A stretch of 64,000 nucleotides of DNA, taken from positions 78,819 to 142,818 of the forward strand of contig NZ_JAFMYU010000020.1 in NCBI RefSeq assembly GCF_017353255.1, read 5' to 3'. Origin of the DNA: Fibrella aquatilis. Its GTDB lineage: Bacteria; Bacteroidota; Bacteroidia; Cytophagales; Spirosomataceae. The notes beneath the pieces were generated by a model. It was not told the origin of the DNA. It was given only the letters and a program-made list of their open reading frames with translations, and searched no databases. Shown piece after piece: positions 22,655 to 30,900 of the stretch (its first letter is position 1; every line of letters begins with the position of its first letter). The translations under genes and the position numbers were made by a program.

Positions 22655-23146
22655 ATGCTCACCATTCGCCTGGCCACGGCGCAGGACCACGACGCGCTAT
22701 GGTCTATTATTCAGCCCGTTATACAAACTGGCGACACCTATATGTACGCCCCCGACACCCCGCGCGAGGCGATGCTGGCCACCTGGTTGGCCGATACCAA
22801 GCATACCTACGTAGCCGAAACAGACGAACAGGTAGTGGGCACGTTCTTTTTGTGCGCCAACCAGCCGGGCCTGGGCGCGCACGTAGCCAACGCCGGGTAT
22901 ATGGTTCATCCCGATCAGCGCGGCAAAGGCATTGCCCGGCAACTGTGCCTCTTCTCGCTCGACGAAGCCCGTCGGCTGGGGTTTCAGGCCTTACAGTTCA
23001 ACGCGGTTGTTTCCACCAATACGGTGGCTGTGCGGCTGTGGGAACAATGCGGGTTTAGCCGGGTGGGTACGGTGCCTAAGGCGTTCCGGCACCAGGCGCT
23101 GGGGCTGGTCGATACGTACGTGATGTACCAGTGGCTGGGTGCTTAG
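22655..23146 (+). CDS. GNAT family N-acetyltransferase
   Basis: 163 residues from ATG 22655 (MLTIRLATAQDHDALWSIIQ). The frame extends upstream into repeat DNA, but those residues are not GNAT-like. The acetyl-CoA-binding motif A is VHPDQRGKGIARQLCLFSLD (R/Q-x-x-G-x-G/A as QRGKGIA). The beta4 region reads AHVANAGYMVHPD and the C-terminal strand ALQFNAVVSTNTVAVRLWEQ, then CGFSRVGTVPKAF. This places it among RimI/phosphinothricin-like acetyltransferases; the substrate is unknown. It sits between a monooxygenase and a sensor kinase on the same strand, but each appears to be its own unit. Confidence 0.88.
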   Translation: MLTIRLATAQDHDALWSIIQPVIQTGDTYMYAPDTPREAMLATWLADTKHTYVAETDEQVVGTFFLCANQPGLGAHVANAGYMVHPDQRGKGIARQLCLFSLDEARRLGFQALQFNAVVSTNTVAVRLWEQCGFSRVGTVPKAFRHQALGLVDTYVMYQWLGA

Positions 23147-23195
23147 ATCACGCCTTAAATTCCGATTATAGCTATCGTTTCATGGCTGGATAAAG

Positions 23196-23203
23196 TAAAT
23201 TTG
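23196..23203 (+). promoter_or_regulatory. -7 box of the sensor kinase gene
   Basis: TAAATTTG (TAnnTTTG). Its final TTG is in frame with the kinase and could be taken as a start, but the transcript would begin about 7 bp later. ATG 23240 is therefore chosen. Confidence 0.6.
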
Positions 23204-23239
23204 ACAAATGTACTCGTACCATATCTTCCTCAACCCGTT

Positions 23240-25102
23240 ATGAATGCAGTGGTTACCTCTGTGCCGACAGCCTGGTTGCAGCGCATAGTAGATGCCTCGC
23301 TGACGGGTATGGTGGTCTACGAAGCCGTCCACGCCGACGGTGACGAATCGGCTATTACCGACCTGCGTCTGGTACTGGCCAACGAAGCGGCCAAAGCCGA
23401 CTTCCCGTCAGACTGGTTCGCACAAACCCTGCTCGAAACGGCCCCTGAACTGGTCAGCACGCCTTTTTTCGCCCAACTGGTGGCCGTACTGGATGAGGGT
23501 ACGTCCTGCCGGTTTACCTACACCACCAACCACGCCACCAACCCGCGCTGGTTTGAGGTGTCGGCGGTAAATATGGAGCAGCAGGGAGTGTTATCGTACC
23601 AGGAAACCACCGGGCAAAAGCGGCTGGAGCAGCAGGTTGATGAGTACAAGCACCTGATCGACAATGCGTTGGCGGGCATTTCGCACTTCACCAGCGTGCG
23701 CGACGACAACGGCACTATCATTGATTTCAGGTACAAATCATACAACAAAGCAGCCGGTGCGGTCACGGGCCTCACCGCCGACGACGTGGTGGGCAAGGGC
23801 ATGCTGGAGCTATTTCCCGAACACAAGACTAGCGGTTTTTTCGACAAATGGGTTGAACTGGTTGAAACCGGTGCTTCGGTGCGGTTTCAGGATCGGTACA
23901 AAGGCGAAGGCTACGATTTTTGGTTCGACACGCAGGCGGTGGCCTGGAAAGACGGCTTTATCCGGTCGTACATTGACATTACGCCTATTAAAACGGCCGA
24001 ACTCGCGCAGCAGCGGCAGGCCGAACTGTTGGACAGCCTGATTACCGCCGCACCCATGGCCGTGGCCCTGTACGAAGCCGTTCGGGATGCCGCCGGCGAG
24101 ATCGAAGATTTTGTGTGTGTCCACGTCAATCAGGCCGCTGCCGATGCGCTCCAATTTCCGATAGCAGAATTAAACGGCAAACGCATGACGGCCATCAACC
24201 CACGTGTGAAATCGAGCCACGCCTACGAACATTACCTGCACGTGACCACTACGGGAGAGCCATTGCAGTTTGAACGGCAACTGGGCAACCAATGGTTTTT
24301 GGTGTCGATGGTCAAGTTTGGCGATGGCTTCGTGAGCGCCTCGCTCGACGTGACCGAAAGCCGACTGTATCGGCAGCAGCTGGAGGCAGCCAACCAGGAG
24401 TTGCTACATTCAAACGACAACCTGCAACAGTTTGCCTACGTGGCCAGCCACGACCTGCAGGAACCCCTGCGGAAGATCCGCGCCTTCAGCGACCTCATCG
24501 GCGAACGCTACGGGGTCGAACTCGGTGCTTTCGGGCAGGATGCCCTCCAGCGGATGCAGTCGGCGGCGGGGCGCATGAGTCAGCTCATCAACGACCTGCT
24601 CATCTATTCGCGGATTACGACGCACCGGCAGCCCTTTGCGCCCGTTGATCTGGAACAACTCCTCGACGAGGTGCTGCTGGACCTCGACCTGCGCCTGGCC
24701 GAAACCGGGGCCGTGCTAGAGCGCGACCAACTGCCCGTGGTGGCGGGCGATAGTTCGCAGTTGCGCCAGTTGCTCCATAACCTGCTTACCAACGCGCTGA
24801 AGTTCCACCCATTGCACAGCCCCGAACACGTCCCCCACATTCAAATCCGTTGCCAGCGCACCGAAACCGACGGCCACGGCTGGTATGAGATCAGCATCAT
24901 CGACAACGGCATCGGCTTCGACGATAAATACACCGACCGCATCTTTCAGGTGTTCCAGCGCCTGCATGCTCAGCAGCTATACCCCGGCACGGGCGTAGGC
25001 CTGGCCATCTGCTTCCGTGTAGTAGACAGCCACGGCGGCACCATCAGCGCCACCAGCCAACCCGGCGAAGGCTCAACATTCCTGGTGCGGCTACCAGCGT
25101 AG
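23240..25102 (+). CDS. PAS-domain sensor histidine kinase
   Basis: 620 residues from ATG 23240. Three PAS domains occupy roughly residues 1-130, 140-255 and 270-385, with no membrane helix, so it is a cytoplasmic sensor. A coiled linker ([20 protein letters not shown]) leads to the HisKA H-box [20 protein letters not shown], with the phosphorylated His in ASHDLQEPL. The ATPase domain follows: N-box [14 protein letters not shown]1 [21 protein letters not shown]2 [18 protein letters not shown]. This is the HWE-distinct, phytochrome-like bacterial family common in Cytophagales. No response regulator is adjacent and no receiver is fused, so the partner is unknown. The stop codon is followed 1 bp later by a 36-bp perfect palindrome. 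Confidence 0.92.
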   Translation: MNAVVTSVPTAWLQRIVDASLTGMVVYEAVHADGDESAITDLRLVLANEAAKADFPSDWFAQTLLETAPELVSTPFFAQLVAVLDEGTSCRFTYTTNHATNPRWFEVSAVNMEQQGVLSYQETTGQKRLEQQVDEYKHLIDNALAGISHFTSVRDDNGTIIDFRYKSYNKAAGAVTGLTADDVVGKGMLELFPEHKTSGFFDKWVELVETGASVRFQDRYKGEGYDFWFDTQAVAWKDGFIRSYIDITPIKTAELAQQRQAELLDSLITAAPMAVALYEAVRDAAGEIEDFVCVHVNQAAADALQFPIAELNGKRMTAINPRVKSSHAYEHYLHVTTTGEPLQFERQLGNQWFLVSMVKFGDGFVSASLDVTESRLYRQQLEAANQELLHSNDNLQQFAYVASHDLQEPLRKIRAFSDLIGERYGVELGAFGQDALQRMQSAAGRMSQLINDLLIYSRITTHRQPFAPVDLEQLLDEVLLDLDLRLAETGAVLERDQLPVVAGDSSQLRQLLHNLLTNALKFHPLHSPEHVPHIQIRCQRTETDGHGWYEISIIDNGIGFDDKYTDRIFQVFQRLHAQQLYPGTGVGLAICFRVVDSHGGTISATSQPGEGSTFLVRLPA

Positions 25103-25103
25103 G

Positions 25104-25193
25104 GGTGAAAGAGTGAAAGCGTGAAGGGAGGCCGTTGTCGCTTGGCTCCAGCCGAGTGACAACGGCCTCCCTTCACGCTTTCACTCTTTCACC
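25104..25193. repeat. junction palindrome, 36-bp perfect arms
   Basis: Arms 25104-25139 and 25158-25193 are exact reverse complements, with further imperfect pairing of CTTGGCT with AGCCGAG in the loop. Words are GTGAAAG/AGTGAAAG/CGTGAAGG. Further GAAAGAG words continue to 25210, up to the sprA 3' fragment. Confidence 0.96.
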
Positions 25194-25215
25194 ATTCGCT
25201 CTTTCACTATTCCCC

Positions 25216-25401
25216 CCTACTGCGCCAAATTAAACCTCGCCTGGATGCCCCCGGCGGTGGTGGCGCGGATGAAGCTGTTGGTCACGAGGGGATCATTGAA
25301 GGAGCGGTCGAAGTAGGCGTTCAGGCTTAGGCGGCTGTTGACTACGTAGCTGATCTGGGGGCGCAACTGGAAGTTGACGTTACCCGCCACGATGGTCTGC
25401 T
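25216..25401 (-). pseudogene. duplicate 3' end of sprA (last 61 codons)
   Basis: The 186 bp at 25216-25401 align without gaps to 27976-28161, the end of the intact sprA, at a constant offset of 2760 bp. Eight positions differ (about 96% identity). Translated on the minus strand it gives the SprA C-terminus (ending ARFNLAQ-stop); seven of the eight differences are silent and one changes Ile to Val. It has no start codon and begins 6 bp after the stop of the putative immunity gene. The stop of the fragment is intact. The silent pattern implies both copies were selected as real SprA termini before becoming neighbours. Confidence 0.93.
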
Positions 25402-25407
25402 GAGAAT

Positions 25408-25881
25408 TTAACTCCCTAGGTTCTGCACATTTTGCTCAATCTGAGCGACAAAATCATCTAGTGAAATGGTGATCATTTTCGTATTAGTAAAGGCTTCATC
25501 CTCAGCACTCATTGGTAATGGTACGCTCTTGAGAGGGTCAATATTCCATCCAAAAAATCTACGTGTTACTCCATAACCAATAATCAAATTATCTCTGCTT
25601 TGCGTCACTTTCAGATAGCCTATATACTCATCTGAAAAATCAAACGGCAGATAAACAGTTTCATCTTGCTTGATATTTTCAATAACGGATTTCCATTCTA
25701 ATAATATGTGTTTCAAAACAGTCGCTGCTTTATTGAACACGCCATGTTCAGGGATTGAGCCTTCATCTATCACAAAAAAATAAGAGTCAACGACTTTTTC
25801 CAACTGCATTTCTTGCCATGTCACGAAGACGTCTTCGTGAGCAGATCTCTTGATATTATCAATAAGCCTAATGTTGATCAT
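25408..25881 (-). CDS. putative immunity protein paired with the upstream toxin-like gene
   Basis: 157 residues, unrecognised, with no signal peptide. It is acidic and helical in parts (IDNIKRSAHEDVFVTWQEMQ, LEKVVDSYFFVIDEG), then strands (DETVYLPFDFSDEYIGYLKV, NLIIGYGVTRRFFGWNIDPL) and ends in FVAQIEQNVQNLGS. Immunity proteins of contact-dependent or polymorphic toxins are typically short, acidic, cytoplasmic and encoded directly after the toxin; this gene is all of these. It starts 63 bp after the toxin stop, with a hairpin between. Base composition is AT-richer than surrounding genes. The immunity role is inferred from position only. Confidence 0.6.
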   Translation of the reverse strand: MINIRLIDNIKRSAHEDVFVTWQEMQLEKVVDSYFFVIDEGSIPEHGVFNKAATVLKHILLEWKSVIENIKQDETVYLPFDFSDEYIGYLKVTQSRDNLIIGYGVTRRFFGWNIDPLKSVPLPMSAEDEAFTNTKMITISLDDFVAQIEQNVQNLGS

Positions 25882-25896
25882 CTTTGTATATTAGTG

Positions 25897-25945
25897 ATTT
25901 ACAATTGGCAGTTTCTGCTCTAGGCAGAAACTGCCAATTGTAAAT
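25897..25945 (-). terminator. hairpin between toxin-like and immunity genes
   Basis: Arms 25897-25918 and 25924-25945 are exact 22-bp complements with a 5-nt loop (TCTAG). There is no T-tract on the minus strand beyond TAAATCACTAATATA. It may attenuate transcription into the immunity gene or simply mark the toxin gene's 3' end. Confidence 0.75.
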
Positions 25946-27855
25946 TATTTAATAGGATAAGCAGAGATAACCCTTGTAACACCATTTTTTTCAAAAGTTA
26001 CTAAACGTAAGGAACTCAAGGACGCTCCTGAACCTATCGAACCACCCTCCCAACCTATTACTTTACCCATTGGAATGTCTCTGGTCAAATAGCCCCTACT
26101 GTCTACAAATCCACTAATTCCATTATTTATGGCTTTTTCATAAGCGTCGTCCACTAGGCCAACCAATTCAGATGCTGGCCCATTAAACACCCCTTGGTAT
26201 TCTTTTACAAGATTATTGTTCAAGTGGTTAAATACATGACTGAGCGCATCTTCAGGGTTTTTTGTGAGGCCGTAAGCTAAACCTTTGCTTGAGAAGAAAA
26301 CCTTTATGCTACTGTCAAATTTCAAGGCATTTTTTGCCCATTTGCCAAAGGTAGCCATTTGACCACCAATAGGCAGTGTAGCTGCAAAACTGAAGCCAGC
26401 GTTTCCAGGCTCGCCCTCAAGTAGGTAAATACCACCGTTTATCAGGTCGGGCAGTTCACCAACTCCCGGTACAAGTCCTGCAATATCGAAGAAGAAATGA
26501 ATAGCTCCCATTGAGACATTCTTCACCGCTTCAATCAAACAACGTGCCTGACTCCAGTCAGGATGCATCATATGCAAGACGGCCGATTCACGGGCCAGTT
26601 TCTGTACGTATTGCAATTGGGTCATTATAGGATAACCCGGACTCTCGAAAGGCTGTTGTTCCAGTTGATTGAAATTGGACAAACCAAAAACAGTGAGAAT
26701 GCGATTTGCTGCTTCAATCTCGTACGGGTCCGTATCGTCAACTATATTATAAGCTATATAAGTACAAACAAATTGCTGAAACATTTGAGCACTTGGCCGA
26801 TCTCCGTTTTGAGCAATGTAGTTCTTCATGCTGTACATTACCGGCTGATACGTCCTCATTAATGACCTCTCAGGCTCGTTAAAAAATATCGACGGTGAGT
26901 GGTAGTACTCCATTGCATAAAGGAATCTGTCAACCTCACTTTGACCCGACACGCCATTATCATCTAAGGTTTGGGGTGGCTCACCACCGCCGCTACCAGT
27001 ACCGCCACCGCCACCGCCGCCACCACCGCCGCCACCATCGCCGCTACCGCCCCCACCATCGCCGCCACCAGTACCACCACCACCGGTTCCTCCTGTACCG
27101 CCCGTACCGCCGCTACCGTTACCACCTCCGCTACAGGATACAGTGCCTACTAATATGAAATCCATTCCATTGATTCTAATATGCGGGTCTCCTGCCGATC
27201 CCGAATTAGGGGGTGCCCCACTACCCACCTGAGCAGTGCCTGATTGATCAGTAGCTTCATAGATGTACTCTTCGCATTCAGACCGCCGCCCATTTTTGTC
27301 AGTTGTTGGCTTCCCCTTCATCACGTCTTTGAGTGTGCCGTTTACATACCGGCGGGTTTCCAAAAGCGTGGTCTCGTCCAGACCGTAAACCAGGACCGAG
27401 CCGGAAAAGTCTTCTCCCTTTACCCGCTTGTTTTTGGCCCGGTAAGCTTCATCGGGCAGTACAACCATAATGTATGATTGCATAGCACCCGCTTTGTCTT
27501 TGTAGGTCACCAGCTTGGTTTGCACCCGCAAGCCTTGCGGATCGCCTGATATTCCGTCACCGGCATATAGGCCGAGACGCATAGCATAATTGTAGACCAG
27601 CGGTGTGACGACAGCTATGTTGCCGCTTTTACATTTGATCTCTTTGGCCAGATTCCAAAGCGGCAGGCGATTTTGTAGGTCATTCGTGCCCCGGGCGTTG
27701 GGGTTCGACCAGGCTTCGTAATAGTGTCTGGCTTCGTTGAGGGAAACATCGGGTGCAGCCGGTTCAACAAGGATGTCACGGGCGGGCTGGCAAGCCCATT
27801 GAGAGGCGATCATGGTCAAGGCAACGACCAGAAAACGCAGGTAACGAGAAGTCAT
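25945..27855 (-). CDS. polymorphic-toxin-like lipoprotein or secreted protein with Gly-rich linker
   Basis: 636 residues from ATG 27855; the longer frame starts inside a hairpin. The N-terminus MTSRYLRFLVVALTMIASQW with Cys22 looks like a signal peptide with a weak lipobox (QWAC). After an unrecognised domain (about 25-235) comes a linker of about 55 residues, mostly Gly with Asn, Ser, Thr and Asp. A helical domain and then a pre-toxin-like segment (FFDIAGLVPGVGELPDLING to AATLPIGGQMATFGKWAK) follow. The last about 100 residues start HVFNHLNNN and end RLVTFEKNGVTRVISAYPIK. His near the start and Thr-Arg-Val-Ile-Ser-Ala-Tyr-Pro near the end recall BECR-fold RNase toxins (EndoU/colicin D/RelE group). 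That match is from memory. A putative immunity gene follows. Confidence 0.6.
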   Translation of the reverse strand: MTSRYLRFLVVALTMIASQWACQPARDILVEPAAPDVSLNEARHYYEAWSNPNARGTNDLQNRLPLWNLAKEIKCKSGNIAVVTPLVYNYAMRLGLYAGDGISGDPQGLRVQTKLVTYKDKAGAMQSYIMVVLPDEAYRAKNKRVKGEDFSGSVLVYGLDETTLLETRRYVNGTLKDVMKGKPTTDKNGRRSECEEYIYEATDQSGTAQVGSGAPPNSGSAGDPHIRINGMDFILVGTVSCSGGGNGSGGTGGTGGTGGGGTGGGDGGGGSGDGGGGGGGGGGGGTGSGGGEPPQTLDDNGVSGQSEVDRFLYAMEYYHSPSIFFNEPERSLMRTYQPVMYSMKNYIAQNGDRPSAQMFQQFVCTYIAYNIVDDTDPYEIEAANRILTVFGLSNFNQLEQQPFESPGYPIMTQLQYVQKLARESAVLHMMHPDWSQARCLIEAVKNVSMGAIHFFFDIAGLVPGVGELPDLINGGIYLLEGEPGNAGFSFAATLPIGGQMATFGKWAKNALKFDSSIKVFFSSKGLAYGLTKNPEDALSHVFNHLNNNLVKEYQGVFNGPASELVGLVDDAYEKAINNGISGFVDSRGYLTRDIPMGKVIGWEGGSIGSGASLSSLRLVTFEKNGVTRVISAYPIK

Positions 27856-27913
27856 AGAGTTAATTGGATAAGATTCATTTCCTTTGAAATGAATCTTATC
27901 CAATTAACTCTAT
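27854..27913 (-). promoter_or_regulatory. 27-bp perfect hairpin overlapping the toxin start codon
   Basis: Arms 27854-27880 and 27887-27913 are exact complements with a 6-nt loop. On the minus strand the second arm ends ...AACTCTAT and the ATG of the toxin begins with its last two bases, so the start codon's A and T are in the stem. In mRNA this stem would hide the initiation region. It may repress translation or be a junction element that happens to end there. Confidence 0.7.
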
Positions 27914-27976
27914 AGTCATAGTATCTTTTGAGGGAACGGTCAATTTTCGTGTAGCTACATTCAATGAATGTATATC

Positions 27977-30900
27977 CTACTGCGCCAAATTAAACCGAGC
28001 CTGGATGCCCCCGGCGGTGGTGGCGCGGATGAAGCTGTTGGTGACGAGGGGGTCGTTGAAGGAGCGGTCGAAGTAGGCGTTCAGGCTTAGGCGGCTGTTG
28101 ACTACGTAGCTGATCTGGGGGCGCAACTGGAAGTTGATATTACCCGCCACAATGGTCTGCTCCGCGTCGAGTTTGCGCTGAATGGTGCGGGTGTCGCGCA
28201 GGGTGAGGGCGCACTGGAAGGTGAGGTCGTTTTTCAGCCGTTTCACCTGCCCATTCACCAGGAACGGCAGCCGGATGTTTTTCTTCGTGAAACCCAGCGA
28301 CCCCGTGATGTCTTTGGTGGTCACCTCCGCCACCTGCGCGTTAGAGAGATTCAGGCCGGCCTCGCGGGCGCGGTTGTACGTTAGCGACCCCGTCAGGCGG
28401 CTTTTGGTCTGGAAATTCACGCCAATAAACGGCTCGAACCGTTCCGACATCGTGATCGTACTCATCACAAAGGCCGGAATAAACTGCCCATAGGTGGTCA
28501 GTTGCCGCGACAGCGGGTAGCCCGAAATGGCCAGGTTCACATACTGCGCCTCGTAGCTTAGCGACGACACGAAGTTGCCCACGCTGTAGTTCGAGTTGTA
28601 GCGGTGCGTGAGGTTAAACGACGTAAACAGCTTCTGAAACGGCTTCAACTTGGTTAGCCCCTGGTAGTTCAAATCCCAGTTGGGAAACGGGATGCTGTAG
28701 AACGGCGAATACTTCACCGAATAGGGATTGGCCCCGCTGTAGGCTGCAAAAAACGCCGGAATCAGCACGTCCTGCGACTTGTTGTCGTAGGCGCTGGGGT
28801 TGTCGGCGGCGATTTTGTTATCGACGTTCAACCGGTCTTTGATGATGGTCCGGTACTGCTCGAACCGGTCGAAAATAGGCGAGGTGTTGTCTGACCGCAG
28901 GCCTTCGAAGGTAGTGCCGAACGACAGGTACGACATGCTGTAGCTGCCGCTGCGCACGGGGTTCTGGTAGCTGAAACCCGCCCCCTGCAACGCCGGGCGG
29001 TAGAACACCTGGTAGTTGTCGGCGCGGTTGTAGTTGGCGTTGACCACCAATCTGAAATCGCGGAAGGGTTCGAGCGTGGTGCTGGCCGTAAACCGCCGCG
29101 TAATGGTCTGGGTAAAGGGGGCGTTTTGCACAATACTCGGCGAGAGCCACCCACGTTGTGCGGCCCGGTCGGCGATACCCGCATCCTGACTACCCAACAC
29201 AAACGGCAGGCCCGGCGCACCGTACTGATCCATCCCAAACAAGGCCGGTGACCGCAGGAAGCCGGGCAGGATGGTGCCCTCCTGCAAGTTGTAGGTCACG
29301 TTGATGCCCCGCACCGTCAGCAGCGCCCGCACAAAGCTCTTGGCCAGGCGGTTGCCGCCGGGGTTAATGTCTTGAATACTACCGGGGTTACGAGCAAAAT
29401 TAAGCTTCGCCGGACTAGGCGTATTGGCCCAGCGCAGGGCCTTGATTTTGTTGTAGAGCAGCACCAGGTCTACGCGCCCCTGAATGTTGAGGTCGCGGGT
29501 GTTGCGAATGGTGTTGCCAAAGGGAATGTTCAGCGAGTCCTGGATGCCGTAGGAATTGGCCTGGAATTGGTATTCAGTGCGGGCACCCACGTCGGCGGTG
29601 ATCCAGTTCAGCACCGGAAACTTGTCGAACGGTACGCGGTAGGTGGCGTTGAAGCTCTGCACGTAGTTCTTCATCCGGCCCAGGTTCTGCACGTTCCGCC
29701 ACACCGAATCGCGCTTGGCCTGGGTGTTGATGTCGCCCTGCGGTTCGTCGATGATCGAGTTGGCGGCGGCGCGGTAGGTCAGCACCAGGCTTTTGGTCAG
29801 GTTCCAGGTGATGTCGTAATAGCGATTGAAGAGGAAGTATTTCTCAAACTGCGGGGCAATGCCGTTGGTGGTTAGGTCGGAATTGCGGAGTTGCGTTTTA
29901 ATAAAACTGCGGTCCATATCAGTACGGAACGACACCAGCGTGGGCAGCAGCGTGAGGTTGAAATCCTTTAGCCAGTAGAGGTATTTACGCTCCAGCCCCT
30001 TCACGTTGCGGAACGGCTCGAACGGTTTGGGCTGGCTCGAAAACGTGTAGGTAAACCCGCCCCGGTACTGCTCCTGGAGGTATTCGCCCGTCAGAATATT
30101 CGACCGTGTGATGTTATTGAAGGCGTAGTTAAACCCAAAATTCTCAATGTCCCACGGACGCGGAATGGCCGCCGTGTTCGTGCGGATCTTGCGCACGTTT
30201 GAGAAGTTGATGCCCTGCCGCACGGTGATGTCCTGCACCAGTCGGCGGTAGAGATTACGGTCTACGCCGTCGGGTAGGCTGGCCAGTGACGTCTCCAGCG
30301 GGGTGTCGGGGTCGAGGGGGTTAAACTGCGGGGTCACGTGCCGGGTGTCGTAGTTCACGTAGACCGGTATTTTCAGGCCCCATTTTTCGGGCGTGAACTT
30401 GTCGAGGGCCACGGCGGCGGTGAGGCCATATTCGGTGGTAAACTCGCGGGTGCGTTCGCTGGGCTTGGTTTGCACGCCGCCAAACCCAAAGGTGGTGTAG
30501 CGCCCCGACGCCGTAATCGTGGCCAGGTCGGCCAGGCGGATGTTGGCCGCCCCAATGGCCGCGTAGCCCGATTTCTGGTTGATACCCACCGCCCGGAGTT
30601 CGTCTACCCACACGGTAAAGCTCCGCGTCTGCTCATCCACCGATTTGGGGTTGCGCACTCCGATCATGATGCTCTGCACAGAGCTTAAATCCGGGTTGCC
30701 CACCACCGTGAGTTGGTATCGTTGATTCTCTGATGGCAATGTAAACCCGACGCCCGACGCCCGGCCGTTGGCGCGGTTGCGGGCGGCTTTCAGGTTAATC
30801 AGTTCGTCAAAAGCTAGGTCCAACTCATTCTGGTAAGGCCACACGTCTTCGGGAATATTAGTGCCTTCGGGCGTAGCCAGCAGACCGGGCACTTCAATTT

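Noticed and set aside
26895..27158. His/Arg/Tyr-rich plus-strand ORF
   Set aside because: It is the reverse of the poly-glycine linker in the toxin-like gene and is low-complexity for that reason.
25216..28161. att sites of a classical tyrosine-recombinase element
   Set aside because: The 186-bp direct repeats could look like att sites, but no integrase, excisionase or tRNA lies between them and attachment cores are normally much shorter; gene-end replacement fits better.
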